A stretch of DNA of 64,000 nt from Thinopyrum elongatum (lineage: Eukaryota > Streptophyta > Magnoliopsida > Poales > Poaceae): positions 730,742,970-730,806,969 of the forward strand of contig CM022303.1 in assembly GCA_011799875.1 (NCBI GenBank). Direction: 5' to 3'. The position numbers were made by a program, and so were the translations under genes. Numbering within the stretch: position 1 is the stretch's first letter; each line of letters begins with the position of its first letter. The notes under the pieces are model-generated. The model saw only the letters and a list, made by a program, of their open reading frames with translations. It was not told the DNA's origin and ran no database searches. Below, one piece after another: positions 10,945 through 21,963 of the stretch.

Positions 10945-13900
10945 CTACATGCCCGAAGAAGATGAGGAACCAGAACCGCTCGATGAAGATGAATCGAAAG
11001 AATGATCCATGAGGTTGCCGGTTGAAGAAGTTGGGCCGGAGTTAGTATCTGCATCAGAAGAGGCAGCATTGTCTTCAGCTTCATTCTCTTTCGTGTGACG
11101 GGAAGTATTGGGCTTCTGAAATGGTGATGGACTATTCAGTGGCTTCTTTGGCTGTTTCCCTCTCTTGCTCTGGATTGGCTGGGTTGGCTGAGTGGGTTGA
11201 GGTTCGTCATCGTCGTCGTACTCCTCCTCGCCACCCCCTTCCTCTTCTTCCTAGCCTTGCTCCTCATCCTCTTCATCCTCATCATCTTCTTCTTCCTCCT
11301 CCTCCTCAACGATGTGAGATGATGAGGCGGCATGGCTCGAGGAACCTCCGCCGGCATGGCTCGATGAAGCGAGGGTATGTGTCGACGGTGGAGGAACATG
11401 CACGTCGACCGTGCTAGTGTACCCAACCATGGCCACTAGCTTGCTGGAACGGTTCATGATATTCTACAATAACATAAAAATAACAACATGGCATGGATCA
11501 AGTTTAGGGTTACAAATAAAGAAGAAGATGGCGGCATGGATCAAGTTTAGATAAAGAGGAAAATGGCATAGATCAAATTTGTGGTTACCTTCATCGCTCC
11601 CATCAGCTTGCTATCAGATTCCTCGCTCCCGGGCTCGTAATGTAGCGCATTCAATCCATCAAAAATGTTTTTGTTCAGCTCCAAAGCCTGCAAATGTAAG
11701 CATCATCATGAATAAGTTAGTGCAAATGTAAGCATCATCATGAACCGCCGGCTCAAAACAGTTGAAGATGACTTACCACTCTGTTCATTAGGGGTGCAAA
11801 CTCCCTAAATTGACCTTCCATCCCTCTGATGCCTTCTTTGTAGGCTTCATCTTCGCTATCATCCTTCTCCAGTGATGCGATATTAGCTTCCGTCCACTGT
11901 GGGTTCAGATGAACACGGTACTTGATGCCATCGTCATACCAGTTCATGTGTCGGTCGCATGCTTCCCAGTCAACCCCTCTCCTCTTCCCGTCTTTGCAAT
12001 ACCTCCTCTCATTCCACATCTTCACGTGCACTGCGTGCTCTTGTCCCCAGTGCGATATTGACTGACAATGCTGCCTACTCTTCCTGCAAGGCAATGAAAC
12101 AAAACGAAAACATAAAAAATCATAAGAACGTCAAACAGAACGAAACACATGGTAATAGAGAGTAATGCCCTCACCAGTGAAGGTCCCAACCACCGATATC
12201 GAGGGGGCGTGCCATTGGGGTGTGTTGCAACACACCAAATTGCGGGGCCACGCGCTGTGGTAAGTGCCACTCGACGGCGTACATGCGTATCATTGGGACA
12301 ATGCACCGCCAGACAAGCCTGTCCCGAGTGCACATGTCATTCAGCTCAAAACCCCAATCTCTGTCGTGATAAGGCCACCTGTTCACCTGCACAGAGAATG
12401 GTAAGCAACCGCGAAAGTGGCTACATAAAAACTAGCTCGTTGGTATACCTGGTAAGTCGTCAGGTTATCCAGCTCATTGGAGAAGGCCTTGTACAACGCA
12501 GTGGCCTTGCCCGTGAAAACTTTAACCCTGTCCCAAGCGTACGCGATGGTTGGGAATCAAGTACTGTCACCGTCATCTCCATAGTCCGTCCAGGGACACG
12601 CTTTCATTTTCTCAGGATGGCCCACCGGCAACCGCTCCCACATCCAGATGGAGAGGGCCCAGACACATCCACACATACCGGACGTCTACTCGGTCCTTGG
12701 CATTGCGTTGTCGAGCTACAAATACCAATTGATGATCAGATGACACAATTCAAAGCACCAAGCATACATACGTCCATAAACAAATATTGAGATGTTTCTC
12801 TTTCCGAAAGGTATAGGTAGGCAAGGCCGGCAGACCCCCAGCTATACCTTATTGGGGACCGTGATAGAAAACAAAAAGTTTCTGACCTACGCACCAGCCG
12901 AGGACCACTATGAAGATTGCATACAAGGTTTTTGATCTGATCGTTACCGACCCGTAGCGCAGTGGAAGTAGAGTCGATGTTGATCGTCGGTGTAGATCCC
13001 CGCAGCTAGGATTTACAACCTCCCAACCGCGAGGATGTACTCTCTCGTCAGCCCCTCGAACAGTCCCCCGGATAGCCCTCTGGGAGATGATCGGACAGTC
13101 CCCCGGATGGTGTCATGGACAACCCTTCAGGAGGACGCTCGAACAGCAACTCAGGCAAAAGATCGAACCTACGACCTCTCTACGGGGTTGCACACATACG
13201 GTGTCATCTATCCGGCAGGGCTTCGCCGTCCAGAACTAGTTCCCACCAGAACCCAGATAGGCCTTCGGCTCTACGAAACTATTTCACTGGGAGGGAGAGA
13301 GAAAGCCAGATCATGCATGGCATTTGTATGTGAAAGAGAGCATGTTTGGAGAGTTCCTCTCCACCTCCTTTTATAGGGGAAGGAGGGGGTGGTGGTGGCT
13401 TAAATTTCAGCCCACATGACAAGCACCCACAAAACAAGGGGAAAACATGTCCCCTTGTCCATGGCCCCCCAACATGGGGGTCCCACATGGCGCCCCACCT
13501 CCTCCCAACATGCTCCACCATTTGTGGGGGCTGCCACCCACCATGGGGGGGCTGCGCAACACTTTTGTCTAGCCACAAGCGGCTGCGCCCCCAAAACAGC
13601 CCCCATGCATCGTGGGATCTTATCCCCTCACACTGGGACAAGATGTTTTCCGTGACTATTTCTTTTAAAAAATTCCGGAAGGTCCCAGAAAATTTCTGGC
13701 ACCCTCTAAAATTATTTTGGACACTCTCTGGCACATTTCAGGTATGATGGTTTTATTTCAAAACTTTTTCGTTTTTCTCTGAAACAATTTTGGTAGCTCT
13801 GAAACACTTCCGGTTTCTCATTGAAACTTTTCCGTTGTCTCCGAAACTTTTCCGGTGACTTTCTCTCAGAATCCCTGTTTAGTATTCAGCAGATAGATGA

Positions 13901-14955
13901 CCCTTAAGCATGTGACAGTGTTGGTTCGGTGAAGTATAGACATGACCGGAACACTTTCCGATCAATTATCAACATCGGAGCCATGGTAACCCATATTGAT
14001 CCCTATACACACATGAATGAATATTTGAGTGAACCTCTAGTTACCGTGTGGTATTCCTGTTGCTTCACGATATGTTACAAACACCCGAGGTGAGACTTAT
14101 TGGCATCCCCATGAATCAACAACTTGTTCACTATGCCAGTTACCTCGTTGCCGGTTTTGTTCTCTTTTCTCTTTTCCGCGTTCCGGCTTCCCCGTGATAG
14201 AATCACGTTGTGTCTGGCCAGACAATGATGGATACTGTGACGCTGAGAGGGCCCAAAGAATATCTCTCCATCGTCAGAGGAGCAAATCCCAATCTTGAGC
14301 TATCAAGTTACTTGTCATACTTTTCCATCAACCCGTAAGCCGCCGTGATAGCCACCCAATTACGGATGAGGTTTAACAAACCCCAAAGTTCATGAAGCAA
14401 GTGCGAAGGAATCGATACTCTTATGGTCTAAGGAATTATGCAAACATTAATTTTCTCAATGTTATTAACCTTTAACATGTGACGAAGATATCTCGTAGCA
14501 TAACACCAATTCGGGTTGATTCAACACAAGTGTTCTCCTAACATTGTGCCCTCAAAGTTGCCGGCATATTCATGCCCATGATCAGGAAAATAGAACCATC
14601 ATGCAACACTTGAGCTAGTCTTAGAGGCCAGACTAGGAATACATTTTACCGCTTATTATTCCACACATGCATATGAGTCTTCCTCCGAGCCACGTGGTTA
14701 TTGCAGACTCGAGAACCATAGCAGTTATAGCATGGAACATAAACATAATTACAAACATGGAGATAAATAATAACATTTATTATTGCCGCTAGGGCATATC
14801 TCCTACATACCTTGCATCCCAGTCAGTCAGGAAGTCGAGATACATCCATAGGGCAGTGTCCCCCGAGCAGTCGGGAAACCCGACCTTCGTCAGAAGATAC
14901 CACAAGTAGGCCCTCGTGTACTGCTCCACGGTCAGCGGATCGGCATCTTCCGGGC
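10945..14955 (-). pseudogene. PMD (aminotransferase-like plant mobile domain) transposon gene, broken
   Basis: Minus-strand exons with good GT-AG borders are visible at about 14953-14808 plus 12849-12776 (split by the solo LTR), 12718-12449, 12386-12175, 12083-11777, 11687-11589, and 11463 down to the stop at 10945-10947. They encode landmarks of the plant mobile domain (PF10536 type): YTRAYLWYLL, RYSWGSAGLAYLYL, LSIWMWERLPVGHP, FPTIAYAWDRV, VEWHLPQRVAPQFG and WNERRYC. PMD proteins occur in Mutator-like transposons and in some host genes. Damage includes TAG in exon 12718-12449, TGA after GDDGDST, TAG at 11251-11253 within an acidic tail, loss of the N-terminus, and a 2-kb LTR insertion. The last exon continues in frame into a Ser-rich tail shared with the retroelement ORF of copy B. 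Confidence 0.8.
12850..14807 (-). mobile_element. Solo LTR, copia (Angela/BARE-like), with target duplication TACCT
   Basis: The sequence is homologous along its length to the two LTRs of the complete copia element at 35597-45272. It ends in the same CTAGGGCATATCTCCTACA, and no internal region is present. TACCT stands on both sides (12845-12849 and 14808-14812), which proves one insertion followed by LTR-LTR recombination. The first base pair is TA rather than TG, so the terminus has mutated. A minus-strand TATA box (CCTATAAAAG) lies at 13368-13377. It interrupts the PMD exon within RYSWGS, and removing it together with one TACCT restores the reading. Confidence 0.92.
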
Positions 14956-15599
14956 ATAATCAATCATATTCAACAAATTGTTCCATGGTCATATTTATCC
15001 ATCATATCATCTATAATAAATCATACTTGTCGAAATATATCTATAATAAAAGATATAATCAACAATAATGGAATATGCAAATGAACATCAATAACATACA
15101 TAATATATCATCAATCTACCTCCATCATAAAACCAAACATCAATCTACCTCCATCATATAACCAAACATCAATGAAACATTCAAAAATAAAACTATATAT
15201 AAACATGAACTAGGGTTCATCTTCAAACTATATAGAAACAATAAACTTGTTAATACCAAATGAACTAGGGTTCATCTTCAAGCACATACATCATATTGCT
15301 CCAAACTAAACAAACCTTGGATCAACAAAAATTAAAAACTACAAGATGAAATAGGTTCATCTTGGGCCAAATCATGCATCAAATCAAAAACTTTTTTACT
15401 AAAACTACAAGATGAAATTGGAGAGCTTACTTCTCTCATTTTGGAGCCATCTCGATCTGCAAAAATGATGGAGAAATGAAGAAGATCGGAGGGGGGAGTG
15501 GAGGGGATGAAAGAGGGCAACTCCTCTTTGTTCTTGCGGCTCGGTAGGGGAGAAGATGGGGGCTGGGATCGTGGGTGGGCCCCGTGAGCCGGCCCCCAC
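14956..15599. other. Upstream part of the PMD element, no clear gene
   Basis: AT-rich DNA with short repeated phrases (for example CATCAATCTACCTCCATCAT twice near 15110-15160 and TGAACTAGGGTTCATCTTC twice near 15207-15280). It presumably held the N-terminal exons or introns of the PMD gene. I see no PMD protein here. Confidence 0.45.
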
Positions 15600-15877
15600 T
15601 GCTTATAACTGTTGGCCACCTACTGCCAGGATATCTGGCAATAGGTAATAACATCCTACCGCCAGGAACCTGGGCGGTACGGTTGATGGCAGAGACCAGT
15701 CTCCGTTTACTTGCGCTGACATGGATGAGTGGCCTACCACCAGGGTCTGCGGTGGTACGCTATTATACCCTACCACCATCGACCCTGGTGGTAGGAAAAA
15801 GGGTCACATCCCAAAATATTTTCAAACTGGGGTCAGATCCGGCTAAACTTCGTGCAAAGGGTCAAAACAGCAAAATC
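15600..15877 (-). repeat. CCTACCGCCAGG-type hairpins at the PMD element end
   Basis: Several short inverted repeats follow each other: CCTACCGCCAGG with CCTGGGCGGTA near 15655-15682, CCTACCACCAGG with TGCGGTGGTA near 15733-15760, and CCTACCACC with CCTGGTGGTAGG near 15768-15797. The following 15800-15877 (AAACTGGGGTCAGATCCGG and onward) looks like a Mutator-like terminal region. I infer that this is the 5' end of the PMD transposon. The matching end was not found. Confidence 0.5.
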
Positions 15878-16370
15878 GGCCACCGCGAGATCATACACCT
15901 CCTTGTGGAACACATGCCATGTCGCTGCTGGAACAGATAACTGCGATTGAACCTAACCCAGCCACACTGTGGCACCGACGGCCAATGGGGGCTACTTGCC
16001 TCTCTGATGTGAGGTCTACTCAAGATCTCAGCTCTTAGCCTCTCACTGCCCACCAAATTCAAACATGCTCTGTGGCACCAATGGCCAATGGGGGCTACTT
16101 GCCTATCTGATGTGAAATCTACTCAAGATCTTAGATCTCAGCCTCTCACTACCCACCAAATTCAGACATGAGGAGAGAGAGCATATCTAAATATGGTGGG
16201 CAGTGAGAGGCTGAGATCTGAGATCTTGAGTAGACCTCACATCAGAGAGGCAAGTAGCCCCCATTGGCCATTGGTGCCACAGTGTGGCTGGGTTAGGTTC
16301 AATCACAGGTATCTGTTCCAGCAGCGACATGGCATGTGTTCCACAAGGAGCTATATGACCTCGCGGTAGC
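15878..16370. repeat. Long inverted repeat (fold-back) at the left edge of copy B
   Basis: The left arm at 15878-16065 is the reverse complement of 16190-16370, at about 90 percent by eye and over about 185 bp. A further partial copy in left-arm orientation lies at about 16066-16170. The arms include GCCAATGGGGGCTACTTGCC and TGCTGGAACAGAT. Part of the right arm also occurs at the start of copy A (7497-7595). Such a structure would fold into a long hairpin if transcribed. Confidence 0.8.
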
Positions 16371-16754
16371 CCAAATATTCCTCTACAGGGAAACTGCATG
16401 GCAGTAACAGGAACTGGCATCAGTGGTGACTGGCAGAACAGTGGCTCTAAATCATGTGGCAACAGAGATAGGTGTGTGACCAGTACCACTGCCCCAGAAC
16501 AGTACTCCAGTGACGGGTGGCATACCTACTCCACTAACCGATATTGTCGCCCATCGCTAACCTCTGGCCTTTTTTTTGGCTCTAAGCTATCTGGGGCTGA
16601 CCTGTACTAGTTCGGCTCCAAGCTACCGGGACCCGAACTATAGTATAGTACTAGTTCACCTATGCACAGAGTAAATATAATAAACACAATCTCAAAGGAT
16701 ATTATTAAGTCCATTATATACATTAAAATTTAGCAGTAAATCTATAATGCAAGA

Positions 16755-16964
16755 TTAGTTAAAGTACAAATTTAGATTCACTAGAATCCGTCCTACCTGG
16801 TGCTCGTCCAACAAAAATTCACAATCACAATCTCGGCTGCTAATCCACCGCGTATTACCACCATCCTCCACACGCCTCCCGATGATATGAAGAAGCACCA
16901 CCGAAACTAGGGTGAGGCGAGGAGACCTTATTCCACGCCGACGGCGACGCCGTCGTCTCACCAC
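16755..16964 (-). pseudogene. Conserved exon-like ORF of copy B, unknown product
   Basis: A 69-residue frame that aligns without gaps to the ORF at 8221-8430 of copy A, with about 80 percent identical residues by eye and the same possible donor after DCDCEFLLDEHQ. Both frames remain open although the surrounding DNA has diverged. This may mean an old coding exon, or may be chance in a GC-rich stretch. The function is unknown. Confidence 0.4.
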
Positions 16965-17485
16965 CGCCGATCGGAAACAAAGCCTAACTTTATTCCTGAC
17001 CCTACCACCACCGGACCGAAGCCCTGGGGTCCCCCCTCCCCGCGCCGGAGTGACAGACGAAGGGAGAGGGGCCCCGTGGTGTAGCCGAGGAAGAGGGTAG
17101 ATTAGCCTCCTCCCTGGCCACCTAGGTCACGGTCGCAGGTTGCTTCATTTACCTTAAGAATAGACGACAATGCTTTTGATATGACACGTAAGGGATGCGC
17201 TTATTGGTGCAGAATAAAATGGGGTAATGCAGAGCCGCTTTGGATCTCTAAGACAAGTGAGGATCATCAAAGGAGGCACAATGTTGCGCGATTTGTGGGG
17301 AGCCAGCCTGCCGCTTTGCTTTTCTTTAAGGGAGTGTCTATGGCTCAATTGACTTAGATAGTTCGAACAACATTTTCAGTCAAACTTGAAAAACTTTGAC
17401 CACCGATATTGTTTCAAATATTTAGATTGTAAATATGTAAATCATATGCATATATTTGTCTCGATAAGTATTTTCAAAATATTAT

Positions 17486-18978
17486 TGTAGGATCTAAGTA
17501 TATCGACCAGAGGGGGGTGACTGGGAGATTTAAAATTTCTTTTGAAACTTCAAAACTCTCAGCACATCACAACGGAATTAACTATCAGAAGTAGTACACC
17601 GAGAAGATACACTGCTAAAGGAAAACACTTAGACCATAGAACTAAGAAAACAAAGATAAGAAATCTATTAGAACAGAGGCTAGAAGAATAATTCATTGCG
17701 CGAGATGAGGAGCTTGCGGACATAGTAACAAATCATCCTGAGAACTACAAGAATTAAAATGAAACTACACATGATATCAATTCAGATAGAAATGCATGAG
17801 GTAAATGAACATACAGAGTCACTGATGAACAACCACATGAGAGGTAACTTAACTGAATGAAAATTACTGAAAGTAATGCTGTAATGAGAAAGAACAAGTG
17901 GTGCTCGATGGTGACAAGTTGTTTGTTCGACCAATTCACTCTTCTGCAAAAGAGCAACGTCTGGTTGGAGAGACTTGTGATTGAACACAGGAGCAAACCT
18001 CTCACCGTCCTATTCTCCTTAATGTGAAGTTCCTAGAAATTCAGTTGATTTCACTCGTGGTAGATATTTCTCAGCGATCTCCAAACCTTCAACAGACTTT
18101 GCCTTCGGTGATCACAATTACTTTTAGTCAGTCTAGACAGAGGCCTAACCGTCTAGAGATTATGCATCTCTCAAGAGTAATAGGCTCAAGAACTCTCAAC
18201 CCCTACGTATGTTTTTGGCTCTGGGGTTTTCTCTCAAAAGAATTCGCTCAAATCTCTGAGAGAGGGGGTGTTTAAACAACACTTGTCAAGTCACGTGGAA
18301 CAGCCAACTAGCAACGGTTGGAGGTGGTGGCTATTTATAGCCGGAGAAACCCCGAGGGTGAAATGACCTATCGAGGCCTGTGGCCTAACCAATGGCCAAC
18401 CGACACGTTTCCAACGGTTGGATTTCAAACTCACACGGTAACTTTACATGAGCAACAAGTAAAGCTGACTCCACTGCTTGAGCATTCCTTTCGAAGCCCA
18501 GAAGAACTTCGTCTCTGGCTTACGAGTAATAACTCAGCACATGTAGAGATTTCTCTCAACTCACTTGTAATATATCTCGGTTAAGCATCAACATAGAAAA
18601 AAGTCTCAAAACACTTGAACCCCTCTTAATAGTACAGTGGTCCTATGACTCAACTGAAATACATGAAACTATGAAAAAGAACTAAGTCTTCACGCGGTCT
18701 TCATTATTCGCTACAGTCAAATCTCTTGGACCGCACTCCATAGCAATTGCTTCAGCTCAGCAATATTTTTAGGGGTCAACTCCGACACGCAAACTTCTCG
18801 GTCGCGTACTCCTCAAAGCTTTAGCATACTTCTCTGCAGAGCAGATAACTCTCGCAGAAATTTATAGCAAACACCTCATAACTCCAGGGGCCATATTTCT
18901 CTGTGTGCACTAGCAAACACATTAGCCCCTCACTGTTTTGTCCAACAATCCCGAAAACACTCAGGGGCACTAGATTAT
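17486..18978 (-). mobile_element. LTR of minus-oriented retrotransposon (copy B), right edge deleted
   Basis: The plus strand starts TGTAGGATCTAAG at 17486, preceded by the same ATTAT as copy A. A TATA box (CTATAAATAG, minus) lies at 18331-18340. At the right edge the GCACCAACA end and the polypurine tract are missing through a deletion of about 30 bases, so the text passes from GGGGCACTAGATT to ATTGACAAAACC. Confidence 0.7.
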
Positions 18979-19475
18979 TGACAAAACCATTAAACATCGG
19001 AGAGTAGATATTTATCATAACGTGCGAAAGGTAACATGCGGAGTAGTAAATAACTCACAGATATAAAATAAGCTCCCCCAAAATGTATGCAGTATTGAAA
19101 TATTTGCTTTTAGATAACCTACATATTTAGGATAAACTATTCAAAAGATATTTTGATATCATCGAGAATAATGGATTGCACTGAAGAATAATATGATCGA
19201 AGAATAATCGAGTGCATCCAAAGAGAACTCTGATAATAATTCCACCTGCAAAATATGTCTCGAGGAATAATATGGCAGAAGGGGCTATAAACATTACATA
19301 ACTGTCTCAGAGTATCATGAGAGTTTTACAACTCGATAAGAATCAAATTGAAGGACAAGTGTTGTAAACTCGACAGAAAATCCAACCCTGCAAAAGACCG
19401 TTTCTAAACTCTCGATGTCTTCTCCCCCTTTTTTGTCAACCAATGTCAAAAAGTTGTCGAAGAACATAAGGCAGT

Positions 19476-20620
19476 CTACACGCCCGAAGAAGATGAGGAT
19501 CCAGAATCACTCGATGAAGATGCATCCAAAGAATGATCTACGAGGTTGCCGGTTAAAGAAGTTGTGCCTGAGTTAGTATCTGCATCCGAAGAGGCAGCAC
19601 TGTCTTCAGCTTCACTCTCTTTGGAAATGACAGGATCCGTGGGGCCATCAGGGTGGTCTTGATGAATTTACTCTTCTCCTTCCTAGAACTGTGGTGAGGT
19701 AGCTTCAGATTCTTCAATAATATCTTCCTCATTGAGATAAATCAGATCAGTAGTCGTTGATTTTATCGGAAGGGGAGGAGTTTCTCTGCATTTTTGCTCA
19801 ATCTTAAATGCATCAATATAGTTGTATTTCTTCATGATGCTAGCCTGCTTGAGTTGCTTAAATGCATCAATATAATCGTATTTCTTCATGATGCTAGCCC
19901 GCTTGAGTTGCTCCTTCGAGAATAATTTCCTGAGAAGTTTTCGGAGTGGCGATTATCTTCCTTGACAGTGAGAAGAATTATCCTGGCCGCATTTCCGACA
20001 TGATTTATCTCGGTGGCTAAGTGTTCCTTCTCCTTCCTATCTTGACAAAGATGTTTGTCAAGCAGCTGTTGGCTGCGAACACATACCTCATAGAGCAGAG
20101 GATTTGCAGGATCAGAGCTGACAACATTCTTCTCCTTGGCACTGTGAGTTTTTTCCTTTGCATTTTCTTTCAGAACCATCAATGTGTCACGAACAGCAGG
20201 AGTGAAATACTTTGGGCCATGTCGACAGATATAGCGCTTGATTTGAGCCATATTGATGAGCTTCTGAATCCAAGGAGCGTAAATCTTCGGGGCGAGAGCA
20301 ATCTCAGCAGCATCTGCTATATTCTGAAGTAATAGATCCTCAATGTTGAAAGTGCCACAATAAGAAATTGCATAGAGAACATTCCGAAGAACACCAAAAA
20401 TCCTTCGGGGTCAAACGGTTGGGCAGAGAGTTTTGCAGAGAATGAAATAGGACATCCGAAAATTGAACTCAACATCATTTGGATGGGGATCACTGGAAGC
20501 AATCTTTCCAACCTTGTCCGGATGCATCAATGTTTGCACCTGTTCATCAGTAACATCTGAGAAGTGCATCCTGTATTTCATTCCATTTTTTTTAAAGCAA
20601 GGAAAATGAAGTACTTCCAA
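19476..20620 (-). pseudogene. Retroelement-associated ORF of unknown function, broken
   Basis: The minus strand encodes a protein starting around EVLHFPCFKKNGMKYRM, then MHPDKVGKIASSDPHPND, a TGA near 20411, then IFGVLRNVLYAISYCGTFN and GPKYFTPAVRDTLMVLKE. After a frameshift near 19890-19925 it continues as DYIDAFK and an acidic then Ser-rich tail ending SSSSSGV and TAG at 19476-19478. It lies just upstream of a polypurine-tract position and 3' LTR, which is where an extra (env-position) ORF or the only ORF of a non-autonomous element would sit. I do not recognise a named domain. The N-terminus is cut off by the LTR fragment at 20637. Confidence 0.55.
19803..19910 (-). repeat. 54-bp tandem duplication inside the ORF
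   Basis: The phrase CTTAAATGCATCAATATA ... GCTTGAGTTG occurs at 19803-19856 and again at 19857-19910 with three differences. It adds 18 codons in frame, so the peptide contains the MKKY(D/N)YIDAFK motif twice. Confidence 0.9.
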
Positions 20621-20636
20621 ACTCTTAGTGGTAGAG

Positions 20637-21963
20637 TGATATCTACTACGTAACTTTATTCTTGTAGACTTTGTTGGGATTCCAAGCGCAGAGTTTTGTA
20701 GGATAGTAGCAAATTTCCCTCAAGTGGATGACCTAAGGTTTATCAATCCATGAGAGATGTTGGATGAAGGTGGTTGTCTCTGAAGCAACCCTGCAATCAA
20801 ATACAAGTGGTCTCTTGATGTCTACTACGCAAATTTTATTCTTGTCGACTTTCGTGGGCCTCCAAGCACAAAGTTTTGTTGCATAGCAGCAAATTTCCCT
20901 CAAGTGGATGACCTAAGGTTCGTCAATCCGTGGGAGGTGTAGGATGAAGATGGTCTCTCTCAAACAACCCTGCAATCAAATATAAAGAATCTCTTGTGTC
21001 CCCAACACACCCAATACAATGATAAATTGTATAGGTGCACTAGTTTGGCGAAGGAATGGTGATACAAGTGTTGTATGGATAGTAGATATAGGTTTTTGTA
21101 ATCTTAAAATATAAAAACAGCAAGGTAACAAGTAACAAAAGTGAGCACAAATGGTATTGTAGTGCTTGGAAACAAGGCCTAGGGTTCATACTTTCACTAG
21201 TGCAATCTCTCAACAGTGCTAACATAATTGAATCATATAAGAATCCCTCAACGTGCGACAAAGAATCACTCCAAAGTTTCTATCGGAGAACGTAGGACGA
21301 AAACGTGTATCAACCTATGTGCCAAGATTACCCCAATGTCACCACGGGAATCCGCAAGTTGAATACCAAAACATATATCAAGTGACTCAATAGAATACCC
21401 CATTGACACCGTGGGTATCCACATGCAAGACATACATCAAGTGATCTGAAATCCAATATTCAATCCAACATAATGAAACCTCAAAGAGCAAGACTTAATT
21501 CATCACAGCAAGATGGAGAGGGAAAAACACCATATGATCCGACTATATTAACAAAGCCCATGGTTACATCAAGATCGTGCCGGATCAAGAACACGAGAGA
21601 GAGAGATCAAACACATAGCTACTGGTACATACCTTCAGCCCTCAGGGTGAACTACTCCCTCCTCACCATGAAGACCGCCAGGATGATGAAGATGGCCTCC
21701 GATGATGATTTCCCCCTCCGGCAGGGTGCCAGAAAAGTGCTCTAGATGAGATCGCTTCAGAACAGAGGCTTGCGGCGGTGGAGCGGAAGTTCTAGCTTTC
21801 TTTTCGGGGTTTTCTATATTTATAGGAATATTTGGGGTTGATTTCACGTCAGGTGGGCCCATGAGGGATTGACGAGCTCAAGGAGCGTGCCCTAGGGCGT
21901 GGGCGGGCCCCCTAGGCTCGTGGCTCCTCTGGCCACCCCCATTGTTGACCTCCGGTACTGCTT
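20637..21963 (-). mobile_element. LTR fragment of a Triticeae gypsy-type element with a repeated head
   Basis: The plus strand begins TGATATCTACTACG at 20637, and a second start TGATGTCTACTACG follows at 20816. The two head segments are near-copies of about 175 bp, so one LTR copy is cut by, or duplicated into, another. The rest runs through text typical of wheat LTRs (CCCTCAAGTGGATGACCTAAGG, ACATAGCTACTGGTACATACC). A minus-strand TATA box lies at 21824-21835 (CTATATTTATAG). The far end is missing, and the sequence joins directly to CACTA transposase coding at about 21964. Confidence 0.75.

Larger units (their letters stand above)
7497..11095 (-). repeat. Segment copy A (flank plus LTR plus retroelement 3' internal region)
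   Basis: This segment is repeated as copy B at 16238-19625 in the same orientation. The copies agree closely in order and sequence (roughly 90 percent by eye) through the flank, an LTR insertion and the 3' internal region of that retroelement. Copy A carries about 240 extra bases at 7593-7838 that are absent from B. Both copies share the bases next to the LTR (ATTAT before TGTAGG), so the LTR insertion came before the duplication. Confidence 0.8.
16238..19625 (-). repeat. Segment copy B (flank plus LTR plus retroelement 3' internal region)
   Basis: This is the second copy of the 7497-11095 segment in the same orientation. After 19625 the copies part: B runs on into a retroelement ORF, whereas A runs into the PMD pseudogene. 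The separation point falls within the coding tail (KESEAED in B, KENEAED in A). Confidence 0.8.

Noticed and set aside
12149..12790. Plus-strand open frame of 213 codons
   Set aside because: It is the antisense of PMD exons on the minus strand, which carry recognisable protein motifs and splice borders.
7497..16237. Copies A and B as the two LTRs of one element
   Set aside because: Both copies include the same outside flank and the same junction, and the true LTR is a smaller TG...CA unit inside each.
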